Of a stretch of 64,000 nucleotides of DNA, positions 50,744-59,557 are shown piece by piece (the first letter of the stretch is position 1; every line of letters begins with the position of its first letter). The notes below the pieces were generated by a model. The model had not been told where the DNA came from, did not search any database, and was given only the letters and a program-made list of their open reading frames with translations. The position numbers and the translations under genes were made by a program. This DNA comes from Nannocystis exedens (GTDB taxonomy: Bacteria > Myxococcota_A > Polyangia > Polyangiales > Polyangiaceae). The DNA is taken from positions 1-64,000 of the forward strand of contig CAMAVR010000005.1 in the NCBI GenBank assembly GCA_945861885.1, written 5' to 3'.

Positions 50744-51810
50744 GGTTCGCGTACGATTTTGCATCGCCGGTGATTCTGCTGATCGCCGCCATGTGTATCC
50801 TCGTGCTGCTCGGCTACGCGGCGATTTTGATCGCCGGCTCGTTCGCACGAACGCGCGCGATTGCTCGCTTTGGCGATCCCAAACTTGTAGCGAAGCTTGA
50901 GTCGTTCGATTCAACCGCGCGGCGGACGGTCAAAGGGGTAATCGTCATCGTCGCGATGGCAGCCTCGTTCGCAGCGCTCGCAAGGCCGCAGTTCGGCAAA
51001 GGTACGCGGCTCGTTCCAGCGACAAATCTCGATGTCGTCATCGTTCTCGACTACTCGAAGAGCATGTACGCGCGCGACGTAACGCCAAGCCGCATTGCGC
51101 GCGCGAAAGCGGAGGTTGCGCGGCTCATTCACGATTTGCCAGGGGCGCGCTTCGCGGCGGTGGCGTTTGCAGGCGAGCCGATGAGCTTCCCGCTGACGAG
51201 TGACGGCGGCGCGATTGCGCAGTTCTTTAGGCAGCTTGAGCCCAACGATATGCCGATTGGCGGCACGGCGACGGCGCGCGCTCTTGTTCGCGCCCACGAG
51301 CTGCTCGAGCGCGACCCAAAATCACGCGAACACGTTCGTGTCATCGTGCTTGTCACAGACGGCGAAGATCTCGAAGGCGATCCTGTCAAAGTGGCCGAAG
51401 AGTGCGCGCGCGACAACACGCGGATCGATGTCGTGCAAATCGGCGGCCGCGCGCCCGAAGTGATCCCCGAAGTGAGCGAAGACGGTAAATCAACCGGCAT
51501 TCGTCGCGACGAGGCGGGCAAACCGATGATGACTGAGCTGTCGGCCGAAGGGGAGGCGCAGCTCGCAAAGATTGCAGAGACAACAGGGGGGAGCATCGTG
51601 CGGGCAGAGCACGGCGAGACAGGAATCGACAAGATTGCAAGAGGGCTTGCGAAAATGATGCGCGAAGAGCTGTCAGAGAAGGTCGAGACAGTTTACGGCG
51701 AGGAGTACATGTGGCCGCTCGGAGCGGCGCTCGTGCTGTTCGCGGTCGATGTGGCAATCAGTGAAGCGCCGGCGCGACGCAAAAAGAAGAGGGCTCGTGA
51801 TGCCTCGTAA
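50740..51810 (+). CDS. batB: BatB-like VWA domain membrane protein
   Basis: A 356-residue second VWA protein, with helices near 10-35 and 65-80, then ARPQFG and a VWA domain with D104 in VLDYSKSMYARD, GGTATARAL and VLVTDGEDLEGD; the DxSKS form differs from DxSGS of BatA as is usual in BatB. A last helix ends the protein (about 325-340). It probably pairs with BatA in one complex. The start overlaps batA as ATGA and the end overlaps the next gene by 11 bases. Confidence 0.88.
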   Translation: MRFAYDFASPVILLIAAMCILVLLGYAAILIAGSFARTRAIARFGDPKLVAKLESFDSTARRTVKGVIVIVAMAASFAALARPQFGKGTRLVPATNLDVVIVLDYSKSMYARDVTPSRIARAKAEVARLIHDLPGARFAAVAFAGEPMSFPLTSDGGAIAQFFRQLEPNDMPIGGTATARALVRAHELLERDPKSREHVRVIVLVTDGEDLEGDPVKVAEECARDNTRIDVVQIGGRAPEVIPEVSEDGKSTGIRRDEAGKPMMTELSAEGEAQLAKIAETTGGSIVRAEHGETGIDKIARGLAKMMREELSEKVETVYGEEYMWPLGAALVLFAVDVAISEAPARRKKKRARDAS

Positions 51811-52735
51811 AGCAACTTTGGCGCGTATCGGCGTTGTTTCATTTGCAATTGTGGCGTCTATTTCTTGCGGGTGGAAGCCGTCTCGGCCGTTCGAGCGCGA
51901 TGCCCCCGCGGTAAAAAAAGCGATCGCGGCGCTCGACGCAGGCAATGCGCGCGCTGCGGCCGAAGCGCTTCAGGAGTACCTGTCGACCGGTCCGTGCAAA
52001 GACGGAAATATCGGGACGCCGCAGCGCCTCCGTCAGCTGCCGAACGGCACATTCGATTTGGGGCTGTCGCACTTTAAACTCGCCGAAAAATACGGTGGGC
52101 GATTTGGCGACGAAGAGGGCGACGCCGGGGACGAAACGCTCCGCGCAAAACGAGGCGCCGAGGTCGATTGCGCGCTTCATGTGCTCGCGCTGATCGCTAC
52201 CGACGAAGGGCACGACATCGCGCTGAGAGCGCACGCCCGTTACGTCGAAGGGAACCTCAATTTTCTCGATTCGCACTACGAAGAGGCTGTAAAAGCATAC
52301 GACGCCGCGCTCACACTTCTCCCCGCCGAAATTGATGGCGGCGACTCGGTAGCCCAAGACATCGCGTGGAACCGCGCGATTGCACTCCGCCGCATCGAAG
52401 ACAAAAAAAACAACGATGCCGGGTCGGATGCGGGCGAGCCGCCGTCTGACGGGGGCAAGCCGGACGATTCGCAAAACGACGGCGGGAAAAAATCGCCAAG
52501 CGATGGCGGAGACAACAAGCCAAATCCGGATGGCGGAAACGACGAAGACACTCCCGACGCCGCGCCGCCACCCCCCGAACCGAACGATGCATCGACCGAG
52601 GCGCCACCGCCTCCGCCTCGCGCCAATCAAGACGAGCGGATGCTCGATCAGCTCGAAAGTGCGCCAACGCTGCAGCAAGAGGCGGCAAAGAAGCAGGCGC
52701 AAAAGAGGCGCGTTCGGGGTATGGCTGACAAATGA
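51800..52735 (+). CDS. BatC-like TPR lipoprotein
   Basis: A 311-residue predicted lipoprotein (Cys 23, SISC). The N-terminal half has TPR-like helices (KKAIAALDAGNARAAAEALQ; HYEEAVKAYDAALTLLP). It continues with an Asp/Gly/Pro-rich disordered stretch holding several DGG and PPP runs. The C-terminus ends in QDERMLDQLESAPTLQQEAA and RRVRGMADK, resembling the tail of BatC-type proteins. The ATG at 51800 lies inside the end of batB. It is longer than typical BatC because of the disordered insert. Confidence 0.78.
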   Translation: MPRKATLARIGVVSFAIVASISCGWKPSRPFERDAPAVKKAIAALDAGNARAAAEALQEYLSTGPCKDGNIGTPQRLRQLPNGTFDLGLSHFKLAEKYGGRFGDEEGDAGDETLRAKRGAEVDCALHVLALIATDEGHDIALRAHARYVEGNLNFLDSHYEEAVKAYDAALTLLPAEIDGGDSVAQDIAWNRAIALRRIEDKKNNDAGSDAGEPPSDGGKPDDSQNDGGKKSPSDGGDNKPNPDGGNDEDTPDAAPPPPEPNDASTEAPPPPPRANQDERMLDQLESAPTLQQEAAKKQAQKRRVRGMADK

Positions 52736-54531
52736 CTCGGGTTGTCGCGGCGTTTTGGCTCATTTTTGCGGTCGTCGGCATTTTGCCGTCGAGAGCGATC
52801 GCCGCCGACGTGCCGACAATGCGCGTATCGGTAAGCAACGACACCGTGGGCGTCGGGTCGATGTTTCGTGTCACCGCCAACGTCGAATCGTCCGATGAAG
52901 CGCCTGAAGCGCCGAGCCTCGGGAATATTCGAGGGTTTGAGCTGCGCGGAACGAGCGCGTCGCCTTCGCAGATGACAACAATCATTAACGGTGTTCGCAC
53001 CGATCGGCGCGGACTGAACGTCGTATGGACGCTTCAAGCAGAGCGCGTCGGCACATTCAGAATCGGTCCGCCGGTCGTCACCGTGGGCGGCAAGCGCTAT
53101 GCGGGGCAGACGATTTCCGTGACCGTGGTACCCGCCGGAAAAGCGCCCTCTTCGCCAGCGCCGCCGACGGTGAATCGGTTTGATCCGTTCGCAGGCCTTT
53201 TTCCGCACATCGACGACGACGTGTTTGGATCGAACGAGCCGCAATTCCAGCTCAATCCGCAGCTCGCTCTCGAGCGCCCGCGCGGCCAAGTCGTCTTTTT
53301 GCACGCGCTTGCCGACAAAACTTCGGCGGTCGTCGGTGAGCAGGTCACCGTGTCGGTCCTTCTCTATGCCGATGTTACAGCAGGGCAGATACCGATAGGC
53401 GATGTGCACGAAGCTGCGGCGACCGAGTTCATCAAGCGTCCGCTCATCGCCGACGATGCGGCGACGGTGATCGGCAACACGCGCATTGGCGATCGCATCT
53501 ACACAGTGCGCCTCATTCGGAAATGGGCGTTATTCCCGCTAAAAACAGGCGAGTTAGAAGTGGGAGCGATGTCGCTGTCGATCGGAAATCGAGGCGGCGC
53601 GCCCGCTGTACGCGAGAGCGAACGGCTACGCGTCCATGTCACCGAGCCGCCGCCTCTCGGGCGCCCGGCTGGCTACGCTTCGGGTGACGTCGGGCGATTC
53701 GATCTATCGTCAAAAGTGGCGCCGCGTGATGTGCAACAAGGGGGCGTGCTATCGGTCACGATCGAACTGTCCGGCGTGGGGAACTTGCCGGGCGCGATAA
53801 CGCCGCCAGCGCGCGCAGGGGTCGAGTGGCTCGAGCCGCAAATTCGCGACAAAGTCGGGATTGTCGAAGGCGACAAGTTTGGCGGTCGGCGCACGTTCGA
53901 ATACGTCGTTCGAATGAAAGCCGCAGGCGAGATTGATCTCGGCGCTATTGTCATTCCGTATTGGTCTCCCGATTTGCGTCGCTACGGCATCGCTCGCACC
54001 GACCTCGGGCGCGTCCTTGTAAAGCCGAACGCAGCTGCCGACGAAGCGGCCGCGAACGACAAGAAGGCCGAAATTTTTACCGACTTGCCGCCTGCGAAGG
54101 CATCGCTCATCGGTGCGAAGCGCGCTCCACGCGGGCTGGTCAATACGCCGCTCTACTGGTTCGGCCTTGTCGCGGCGCCGGCGCTCTATCTTCTAACGAT
54201 GCTCGCTCTTGCGATCGCGCGGGCGGTGCGGAGGCGACGAGCGGCGCGTGCTGAGTCGCCAGAGCAGGCATTCGCGCAGCGCATTCGCGACGCCGAGACG
54301 CAAGCCAAGAGTGCCGATGCGCGCGGCATCGATGGCGCGACATTGCGCGCACTGAGAGCCGCCACGGTTCAAGCGAAAGATGTCGAGTCAGCGGTAAAAG
54401 AGCAGGTTCAGCGCTTGATCGAAGAGTGTGACTCGGCCCGTTTTTCGCCCGAACTGATCGATCCAGAGCAGGCACGCGTTCGCTGGCGGCAGGCCCGAAA
54501 GTTGATCGACGCGATGAAGGTGAAGCGATGA
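52732..54531 (+). CDS. batD: BatD-like protein
   Basis: A 599-residue protein with a signal peptide cut after AIAA (about residue 24) and tandem beta-sandwich modules: VSVSNDTVGVGSMFRVTANV, then VFLHALADKTSAVVGEQVTV, with a later VAPRDVQQGGVLSVTIELSG. A membrane helix lies near residues 480-500 (WFGLVAAPALYLLTMLALAI), followed by a basic cytoplasmic helical tail. This is the BatD arrangement. It overlaps both neighbouring genes as ATGA. It is probably an envelope scaffold for the BatA/BatB complex. Confidence 0.88.
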   Translation: MTRVVAAFWLIFAVVGILPSRAIAADVPTMRVSVSNDTVGVGSMFRVTANVESSDEAPEAPSLGNIRGFELRGTSASPSQMTTIINGVRTDRRGLNVVWTLQAERVGTFRIGPPVVTVGGKRYAGQTISVTVVPAGKAPSSPAPPTVNRFDPFAGLFPHIDDDVFGSNEPQFQLNPQLALERPRGQVVFLHALADKTSAVVGEQVTVSVLLYADVTAGQIPIGDVHEAAATEFIKRPLIADDAATVIGNTRIGDRIYTVRLIRKWALFPLKTGELEVGAMSLSIGNRGGAPAVRESERLRVHVTEPPPLGRPAGYASGDVGRFDLSSKVAPRDVQQGGVLSVTIELSGVGNLPGAITPPARAGVEWLEPQIRDKVGIVEGDKFGGRRTFEYVVRMKAAGEIDLGAIVIPYWSPDLRRYGIARTDLGRVLVKPNAAADEAAANDKKAEIFTDLPPAKASLIGAKRAPRGLVNTPLYWFGLVAAPALYLLTMLALAIARAVRRRRAARAESPEQAFAQRIRDAETQAKSADARGIDGATLRALRAATVQAKDVESAVKEQVQRLIEECDSARFSPELIDPEQARVRWRQARKLIDAMKVKR

Positions 54532-55382
54532 GCCGATCGTTACGACGGGGGCTAGCACTGTGTGCGCTGCTGGTGGCTTCGGTAGCCCCGGGCGAGGGTG
54601 TCGCGTCAGCGAGCGAAGAGACCGACGCGATTTTTCAGCGCGGCGTCGTCGCTCTTAAAGAGGGGCGTGCGGGCGAAGCGATCGGGCAGTTCGAAGCGCT
54701 AGCCGATCATGGCGTCGTCGATGCTGCGGCGAGCTTTAATCGTGGGCTTGCATATGCGATGCGTGTCCGTGAGCATGCCGAGGCATCGGGCGATCTCGGT
54801 CAAGCGGCGTGCGCATTCGAAGAGGCGCGAGAGCTGGCGCCCGACGATGCAATTGAGCGAGAAGCGACGCGCGCGGTCGACGCCGTTCGGTCGGAAGTCG
54901 CGAGGCGCCGCCTTCGGGTCGGTGAGCCCGCGAACGTCGAAAAACGTGGCTCGCTCGGTCGATCGGTCATGCTAGCCACTTCCGAAGACGCCTGGGCGGC
55001 TATCGCGTGGTCGGCGTCGGTCTTGTTTGCGATTTCGCTTTTCGTGCGATCGATGACAAACGGGCGCCGTTTGAGGGTCGCATCGACAATCTCGTCTCTT
55101 ATCAGCGGTTTGGCGCTTATTGTCTGCGCATCGCTTGCCACCGGAGCGCGGATGGCCCGTAATGAAGCGCGAGCGGGGGTGATTGTGACGTCGTCGGCCC
55201 GCCTTTCCGATGAGCGTGGCGTTGCACTTGTGAATGCCGATCCGCTTCCGGAAGGGGCACGTATTGAGGTCGATTTGGCCCATGCGCCCAATGCAAAACC
55301 TGAGCTCGTGTTTGTCCGCTGGGGTGATGCAAATGGCTATATTGTCGAGGCGGCCGCGCGTCTGCTAGCACGGGTCGAGTGA
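54528..55382 (+). CDS. batE: BatE-like TPR and SH3-like membrane protein
   Basis: A 284-residue protein with a signal peptide (cut near ASA, residue 27), TPR-like helices (FQRGVVALKEGRAGEAIGQF, then FNRGLAYAMRV), two membrane helices (about 160-178 and 188-206) and a C-terminal SH3-like beta domain. The layout fits BatE, the last gene of Bat operons. It starts in an ATGA overlap with batD and ends 27 bases before the signalling gene at 55410. Confidence 0.8.
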   Translation: MSRSLRRGLALCALLVASVAPGEGVASASEETDAIFQRGVVALKEGRAGEAIGQFEALADHGVVDAAASFNRGLAYAMRVREHAEASGDLGQAACAFEEARELAPDDAIEREATRAVDAVRSEVARRRLRVGEPANVEKRGSLGRSVMLATSEDAWAAIAWSASVLFAISLFVRSMTNGRRLRVASTISSLISGLALIVCASLATGARMARNEARAGVIVTSSARLSDERGVALVNADPLPEGARIEVDLAHAPNAKPELVFVRWGDANGYIVEAAARLLARVE

Positions 55383-55409
55383 TTCAGTTTCAAGAAGAGG
55401 GATAACGTC

Positions 55410-57077
55410 ATGGTCCGTCTAAGTGTGGACAGCAGCTCGCGCGTGAACGACCTATCAGAACGTTACGCGACATCGCTGCCAGCACGGGTGTCCCGTCTCC
55501 GTCAGGCGTGGGCAAATTTTCGAGCAGGCGATAAAAAAGCGCTACAGACGGCACACGACGAGGCGCACACGTTGGCCGGATCCGCGGCGACATTCGGTTT
55601 CGCCGAGCTGGGCGAGCAAGCGCGCCGCGTCATGCGCGACATCGAAGTATCGATGATGACAAGCGAAGCCAAGCGAGGCGACCAGCTCACGGCGATCGAA
55701 GGGCTCTTATCGCAATTTGACCGGCTGCTTGGCGAGTCACGCGCCCCTCGGCCGCTCGCAATTGCGTCGGCAGAGCCATCGTCGGAGCCCTTTCGGGTCG
55801 ACGGGCCGAAGGATCTTCCGCTCGTTTACGTTCTCGACGACGACGTTGTGCACGGCGAATTTGTAGCGCTCCAGCTGACACAGTTTGGCTATCGAGCGCG
55901 GCAATTTTCGTCAACCGACGAAACGAAATGCGCCATCGTCGAGCAGCGTCCAGACGCTCTCGTCATCGATGCGGTGATGCCAGGGGGTGAGCTTGATGGC
56001 CTTCAAATGCTGCACGAGTTGCGGCGATTGGGGTACGGCGGCATCCCGTCGATCGTGATCACCGTTCGGAGCGACATGATCGCGAGGCTCGAAGCGGTGC
56101 GCGCCGGCACGAGCGCCTATTTGACAAAGCCGATCGACGTCATCGCCCTCGTCGATCGCCTCGACGAACTCACTTCGACCGAGCCGTCAACGCCCTATCG
56201 CGTCGTCGTGATCGACGACGAGTCCGAAGTCGCATCGTATCACGCGCTCATCTTGCAGCAGGCGGGGATGCAGACGGCTGTAACGACGGAGCCGCTCGAA
56301 GCGATGGCGCTGGTGACCGAGTTTCGCCCCGATTTGGTCCTGATGGACATCGCGATGCCCGAGTGCACTGGCCTCGAGTTGGCCACGCTCTTTCGCCAGC
56401 AAGAGCTGTTTGCGAGCGTCCCAATCGTCTTTTTGTCGCAAGATCAAAATGCCGATCGCAGGCTCGCAGCGCTTGCACACGGAGGCGATGATTTTTTGCT
56501 AAAGCCGATAGCCCCCGAGCATCTCGTGACGGCAGTGACGGCAAGGGCGCGTCGATCGCGCTGGCTGCGCAACCGAATTGCGCGCGACAGTCTGACAGGG
56601 CTTCTCAATCACGCGTCGCTTCGTCAAGAGTTTGAATTTGAGCTCTCGCGCGCGCGCCGGCAGCGAACGCCGGTGGCATTCGCGATGCTCGACGTTGACC
56701 ACTTTAAGTTGGTCAACGACACCTACGGCCACGCCGCGGGCGACCGAGTTCTCGAAGGGCTCGCGCGCCTTTTGAAGCAAGGGCTACGAAGCACTGATAT
56801 TTTAGGGCGCTACGGAGGCGAAGAGTTCGCGATTATTTTGCCAAACACCGACGAGCAAGAAGCGGTGCATGTGCTCGAGCGTCTCCGCGAGAGCTTTTCG
56901 CAAATTCGCTTTTCGCAGGGGCATCCGGCGTTTAGTTCAAGTTTTAGTTGCGGCGTTGCCGCTTATCCGGCAATCAACGACGCGTCGCTGCTCAGGTCGG
57001 CCGCCGATGCGGCCCTCTATCGCGCAAAAGCGCTCGGGCGCAACAGAATCGAGCGGGCCGAACAGGCAGCGCATTAG
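55410..57077 (+). CDS. Hpt-REC-REC-GGDEF signalling protein (diguanylate cyclase)
   Basis: A 555-residue cytosolic protein with four modules: Hpt (about 15-115, phospho-acceptor H53 in EAHTLAGSAATFGF), REC1 (about 132-250, D187 in VIDAVMPGGELDG, K in YLTKPID), REC2 (about 257-378, D313 in LMDIAMPECTG) and GGDEF (about 390-548). The active site is GGEEF (469-473) and the inhibitory I-site RSTD (460-463) is intact five residues before it, so cyclic-di-GMP should be both made and sensed. The Hpt and two receivers allow phosphate flow within one chain. It may be transcribed with the Bat operon, 27 bases away. Confidence 0.93.
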   Translation: MVRLSVDSSSRVNDLSERYATSLPARVSRLRQAWANFRAGDKKALQTAHDEAHTLAGSAATFGFAELGEQARRVMRDIEVSMMTSEAKRGDQLTAIEGLLSQFDRLLGESRAPRPLAIASAEPSSEPFRVDGPKDLPLVYVLDDDVVHGEFVALQLTQFGYRARQFSSTDETKCAIVEQRPDALVIDAVMPGGELDGLQMLHELRRLGYGGIPSIVITVRSDMIARLEAVRAGTSAYLTKPIDVIALVDRLDELTSTEPSTPYRVVVIDDESEVASYHALILQQAGMQTAVTTEPLEAMALVTEFRPDLVLMDIAMPECTGLELATLFRQQELFASVPIVFLSQDQNADRRLAALAHGGDDFLLKPIAPEHLVTAVTARARRSRWLRNRIARDSLTGLLNHASLRQEFEFELSRARRQRTPVAFAMLDVDHFKLVNDTYGHAAGDRVLEGLARLLKQGLRSTDILGRYGGEEFAIILPNTDEQEAVHVLERLRESFSQIRFSQGHPAFSSSFSCGVAAYPAINDASLLRSAADAALYRAKALGRNRIERAEQAAH

Positions 57078-57096
57078 TATTAAAGGGCAATTGGTT

Positions 57097-58107
57097 ATGC
57101 GCGCGTTTGAAATTGAGGCGTTTGGGTTAGAGCGGCTCCGGCGTGTCGAGCGCGCGCCGCCGCGCCCTTCAGCTACGCAAATGCTGGTTCGTGTAGGGGC
57201 CGCATCGCTGAATTTTCGCGATTTGCTGATGATCGGCGGCGACTACAATCCAAAGCAGCCGCTCCCGCTCATCCCCGGTTCCGATGGCGTCGGTGAAGTG
57301 GTCGATGTCGGCGCGCAAGTATCGCGCTTTAAAAAAGGCGATCGGGTTATCACATCGTTTTTTCAAGCATGGGAAAGCGGCGAGGCGACACGTCAAAAAC
57401 TGCTATCGACGCTGGGCGGGCCCATCGACGGCACGTTTGCCGAGATGATGCTTGTCGAAGAGCAAGGCGCGGTATTGGCGCCGGCCTACTTGAGCGACGA
57501 AGAGGCGGCAACACTTCCATGCGCGGCGCTCACCGCGTGGAATGCGCTCGTGCATCAAGGGGCGATTCGGGCTGGCGAAACAGTTCTTGTGCAGGGGACA
57601 GGCGGCGTCTCGCTGTTCGCGCTTCAATTCGCGCGGATGCACGGCGCCCGCGTCATCGTGACATCGAGCAGCGACGAGAAATTGCAGCGCGCCAAAGAGC
57701 TCGGCGCATGGGCGTGCATCAACTACAAGAGCACGCCAGATTGGTCGAAAATCGCCCGTGAGATCACAGGCGGCAACGGCGTCGATCACATCGTCGAAGT
57801 CGGCGGAGCCGCGACCCTAGAGCAGTCGATTCGATGCGTGCGCCACGGCGGCGTGATTAGCCTCATCGGCATATTGTCAGGCGTAGCAACGCCGGTCCTG
57901 CTGACGCCGCTGCTCATGCAAAGCATAAGAATTCAAGGGGTCTACGTAGGGCCACGCGAGCTGTTCGAAGAGATGAACAAAGCGCTCGAAGTGAATAATT
58001 TGCACCCAGTAGTCGACAAAGTATTCGCTTTCGACGAGCTACCAACCGCGCTAGCGCGAATGAAACAAGCAGCCCATTTCGGCAAAATCGTAGTGCGAAT
58101 GCGCTAA
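57097..58107 (+). CDS. Zinc-independent MDR alcohol dehydrogenase / quinone reductase-like
   Basis: A 336-residue medium-chain reductase. The GroES-like N-terminus shows SLNFRDLLMIGGDY, where a catalytic zinc cysteine would be expected but Asn-Phe-Arg is present, and the structural-zinc Cys cluster is missing, so the enzyme is of the zinc-free quinone-reductase type. The NAD(P) fold carries VQGTGGVSLFALQFA, followed by TSSSDEKLQRAKELGA and VGGAATLEQSI. The substrate is unknown. The ATG at 57097 has AAAGGG nine bases upstream; a frame open from 56869 lies inside the preceding gene. Its last codons fall in a 46-base tandem duplication. Confidence 0.87.
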   Translation: MRAFEIEAFGLERLRRVERAPPRPSATQMLVRVGAASLNFRDLLMIGGDYNPKQPLPLIPGSDGVGEVVDVGAQVSRFKKGDRVITSFFQAWESGEATRQKLLSTLGGPIDGTFAEMMLVEEQGAVLAPAYLSDEEAATLPCAALTAWNALVHQGAIRAGETVLVQGTGGVSLFALQFARMHGARVIVTSSSDEKLQRAKELGAWACINYKSTPDWSKIAREITGGNGVDHIVEVGGAATLEQSIRCVRHGGVISLIGILSGVATPVLLTPLLMQSIRIQGVYVGPRELFEEMNKALEVNNLHPVVDKVFAFDELPTALARMKQAAHFGKIVVRMR

Positions 58108-58170
58108 GCCCTGTGATCCTGAGCTCGGCAAAATCGTAGTGCGAATGCGCTAAGCCCTGTGATCCTGAGC
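58079..58170. repeat. 46-bp perfect tandem duplication at gene end
   Basis: 58079-58124 and 58125-58170 are identical 46-base segments. The first copy holds the last nine codons and the stop of the MDR enzyme gene plus 17 following bases. The second repeats this text as non-coding sequence, keeping a second potential stop. A recent slippage or recombination event is the simplest explanation. Confidence 0.9.
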
Positions 58171-58183
58171 GAAGCGAAGGATC
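58161..58183. repeat. Short dispersed hairpin of GATCCTGAGC type
   Basis: GATCCT at 58161-58166 and AGGATC at 58178-58183 enclose GAGCGAAGCGA, giving an intergenic palindrome of a type found scattered in many bacterial genomes. A truncated first part (GATCCTGAGC) also occurs at 58115-58124 within the tandem duplication. It lies between convergent genes and could act as a transcription stop. Confidence 0.6.
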
Positions 58184-58204
58184 CAGGTGCGGCATAGGCG
58201 GCGT

Positions 58205-59548
58205 TCAGTCAGCGACCGCTCGCGCCAAAATGGCGAACGCGTGGGCTGTCTTAGCTAAAGCCGCGGCGTCAATTTTATCAAACGTATCGTTCGCGGTGTG
58301 ATGCACGTCGAAGTAGAGCGTCGCGTCTTGCATCACGTCGATCACCGGCATACCGAGATCAAACATCGGTCCGAGGTCTGTCCCCCCGCTGGTGTCGCCG
58401 GTGTCCGCCGCGATTCCAAGATGCGCCACCGCCTGCGCAAGTTCGTTTAAACGCGCTTTCATCGCATCGCCATGCACACGAATCGCGTATGGCGCGCCGC
58501 TCCCGAGGTCGGCTTCGATCCCAACGACGTGCGGCTCACGACCGTGCGCTTCGGCGTACGCCTTCGCTCCCCGCGCGCCCGTCTCTTCGTCGGCGAAAAG
58601 CACGACACGAACTGTGCGCTTCGGTGGCGGCTTTTGCAGCGCAATTTCTCGAATCGCGGCGAGAACAATCGCCACGCCGGCGCCGTCGTCGAGCGCCCCG
58701 TCGCCCAAATCCCATGAATCGAGATGGGCGCCAATTAGGACAATCTCATTCGGCTTCTCGCCGCCAACTACTTCGCCGATCACGTTTGCAGACTGCTCAT
58801 CCTCAAGCAATTGCGGCGTGAGCGTCAGATGCATACGGACTGGCTTTCCGTCAGCAATCAGGCGATGTACCAAATCGGCGTCGGGGTTTGACATCGCGGC
58901 CGCCGGAATCGCCTTCGGTTGGCCGTAAGTACGAGTAATTCCAGTATGCGGGAGGCGATTGTTGTCGGTTCCAATCGAACGAATCACGACGGCAGCCGCC
59001 CCGCGACGCGCGCACTCAATCGGCCCGCGCGTGCGCGTGGAGATCGCGGCGCCGTAGCCCGCACCGTCGCGCGCACGCGCCGTAGCCTTGTTTATAAACA
59101 CGATTTTGCCGTCGAATGCGGCGGGGGTGCACGATTGAATCGCATCGAGCGACGCAACCTCAATCACTTCGGCCTCAATACCGGCATCAGGCGTCGCGCC
59201 GCTTCCGCCGAGCGCCGTCAAACTGAGTCGATGGGGCGATGGCGCGACAATCTCACCCACTTCAACGCCGCGCTGCCAATGCCGCACCATGACGGGCTCA
59301 GCGCGCACATTGCTTAGCTCTAAGCGCTTCATCGTGCGGAGCCCCCACGCCACGGCCGCCCGATCGCCGGGCGACCCGGCAGAACGCGGCCCAACCTCGT
59401 CGGTCAGACTCCGAACAATGGCAACCGCTTCATTCGGCGGAACGACTGCAATTGCAGGCGAAGTTGGAGCGGTAGTTGAATGCTTCACGCAGGCGGCGTT
59501 AAGAATCGACAATATCGAAGCCGCGAATAAAAACCGGTCGAAACGCAT
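58205..59548 (-). CDS. M28 family metallopeptidase lipoprotein with PA domain
   Basis: A 447-residue predicted lipoprotein (Cys 20, NAAC). An N-terminal segment, then a PA-type insert (GKIVFINKATARARDGAGYG, RGAAAVVIRS) and a C-terminal M28 aminopeptidase core. Zinc ligands are visible: His and Asp in IGAHLDSWD, Asp in GALDDGAG, the Glu pair in LFADEETGARG, Asp in GIEADLGSG and a last His in DVHHTANDTFD. It should trim peptides at the outer membrane or periplasm. It follows the BY-kinase-like gene by nine bases, so the three minus-strand genes here look like one operon. Confidence 0.88.
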   Translation of the reverse strand: MRFDRFLFAASILSILNAACVKHSTTAPTSPAIAVVPPNEAVAIVRSLTDEVGPRSAGSPGDRAAVAWGLRTMKRLELSNVRAEPVMVRHWQRGVEVGEIVAPSPHRLSLTALGGSGATPDAGIEAEVIEVASLDAIQSCTPAAFDGKIVFINKATARARDGAGYGAAISTRTRGPIECARRGAAAVVIRSIGTDNNRLPHTGITRTYGQPKAIPAAAMSNPDADLVHRLIADGKPVRMHLTLTPQLLEDEQSANVIGEVVGGEKPNEIVLIGAHLDSWDLGDGALDDGAGVAIVLAAIREIALQKPPPKRTVRVVLFADEETGARGAKAYAEAHGREPHVVGIEADLGSGAPYAIRVHGDAMKARLNELAQAVAHLGIAADTGDTSGGTDLGPMFDLGMPVIDVMQDATLYFDVHHTANDTFDKIDAAALAKTAHAFAILARAVAD

Positions 59549-59557
59549 GCTGCATGC

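Noticed and set aside
6290..54221. Over-represented GCGATCGC octamer (seen near 6290, 6408, 51923 and 54213)
   Set aside because: The octamer recurs, but without counting against the base and codon composition I cannot say it is enriched as the HIP1 repeat of cyanobacteria is.
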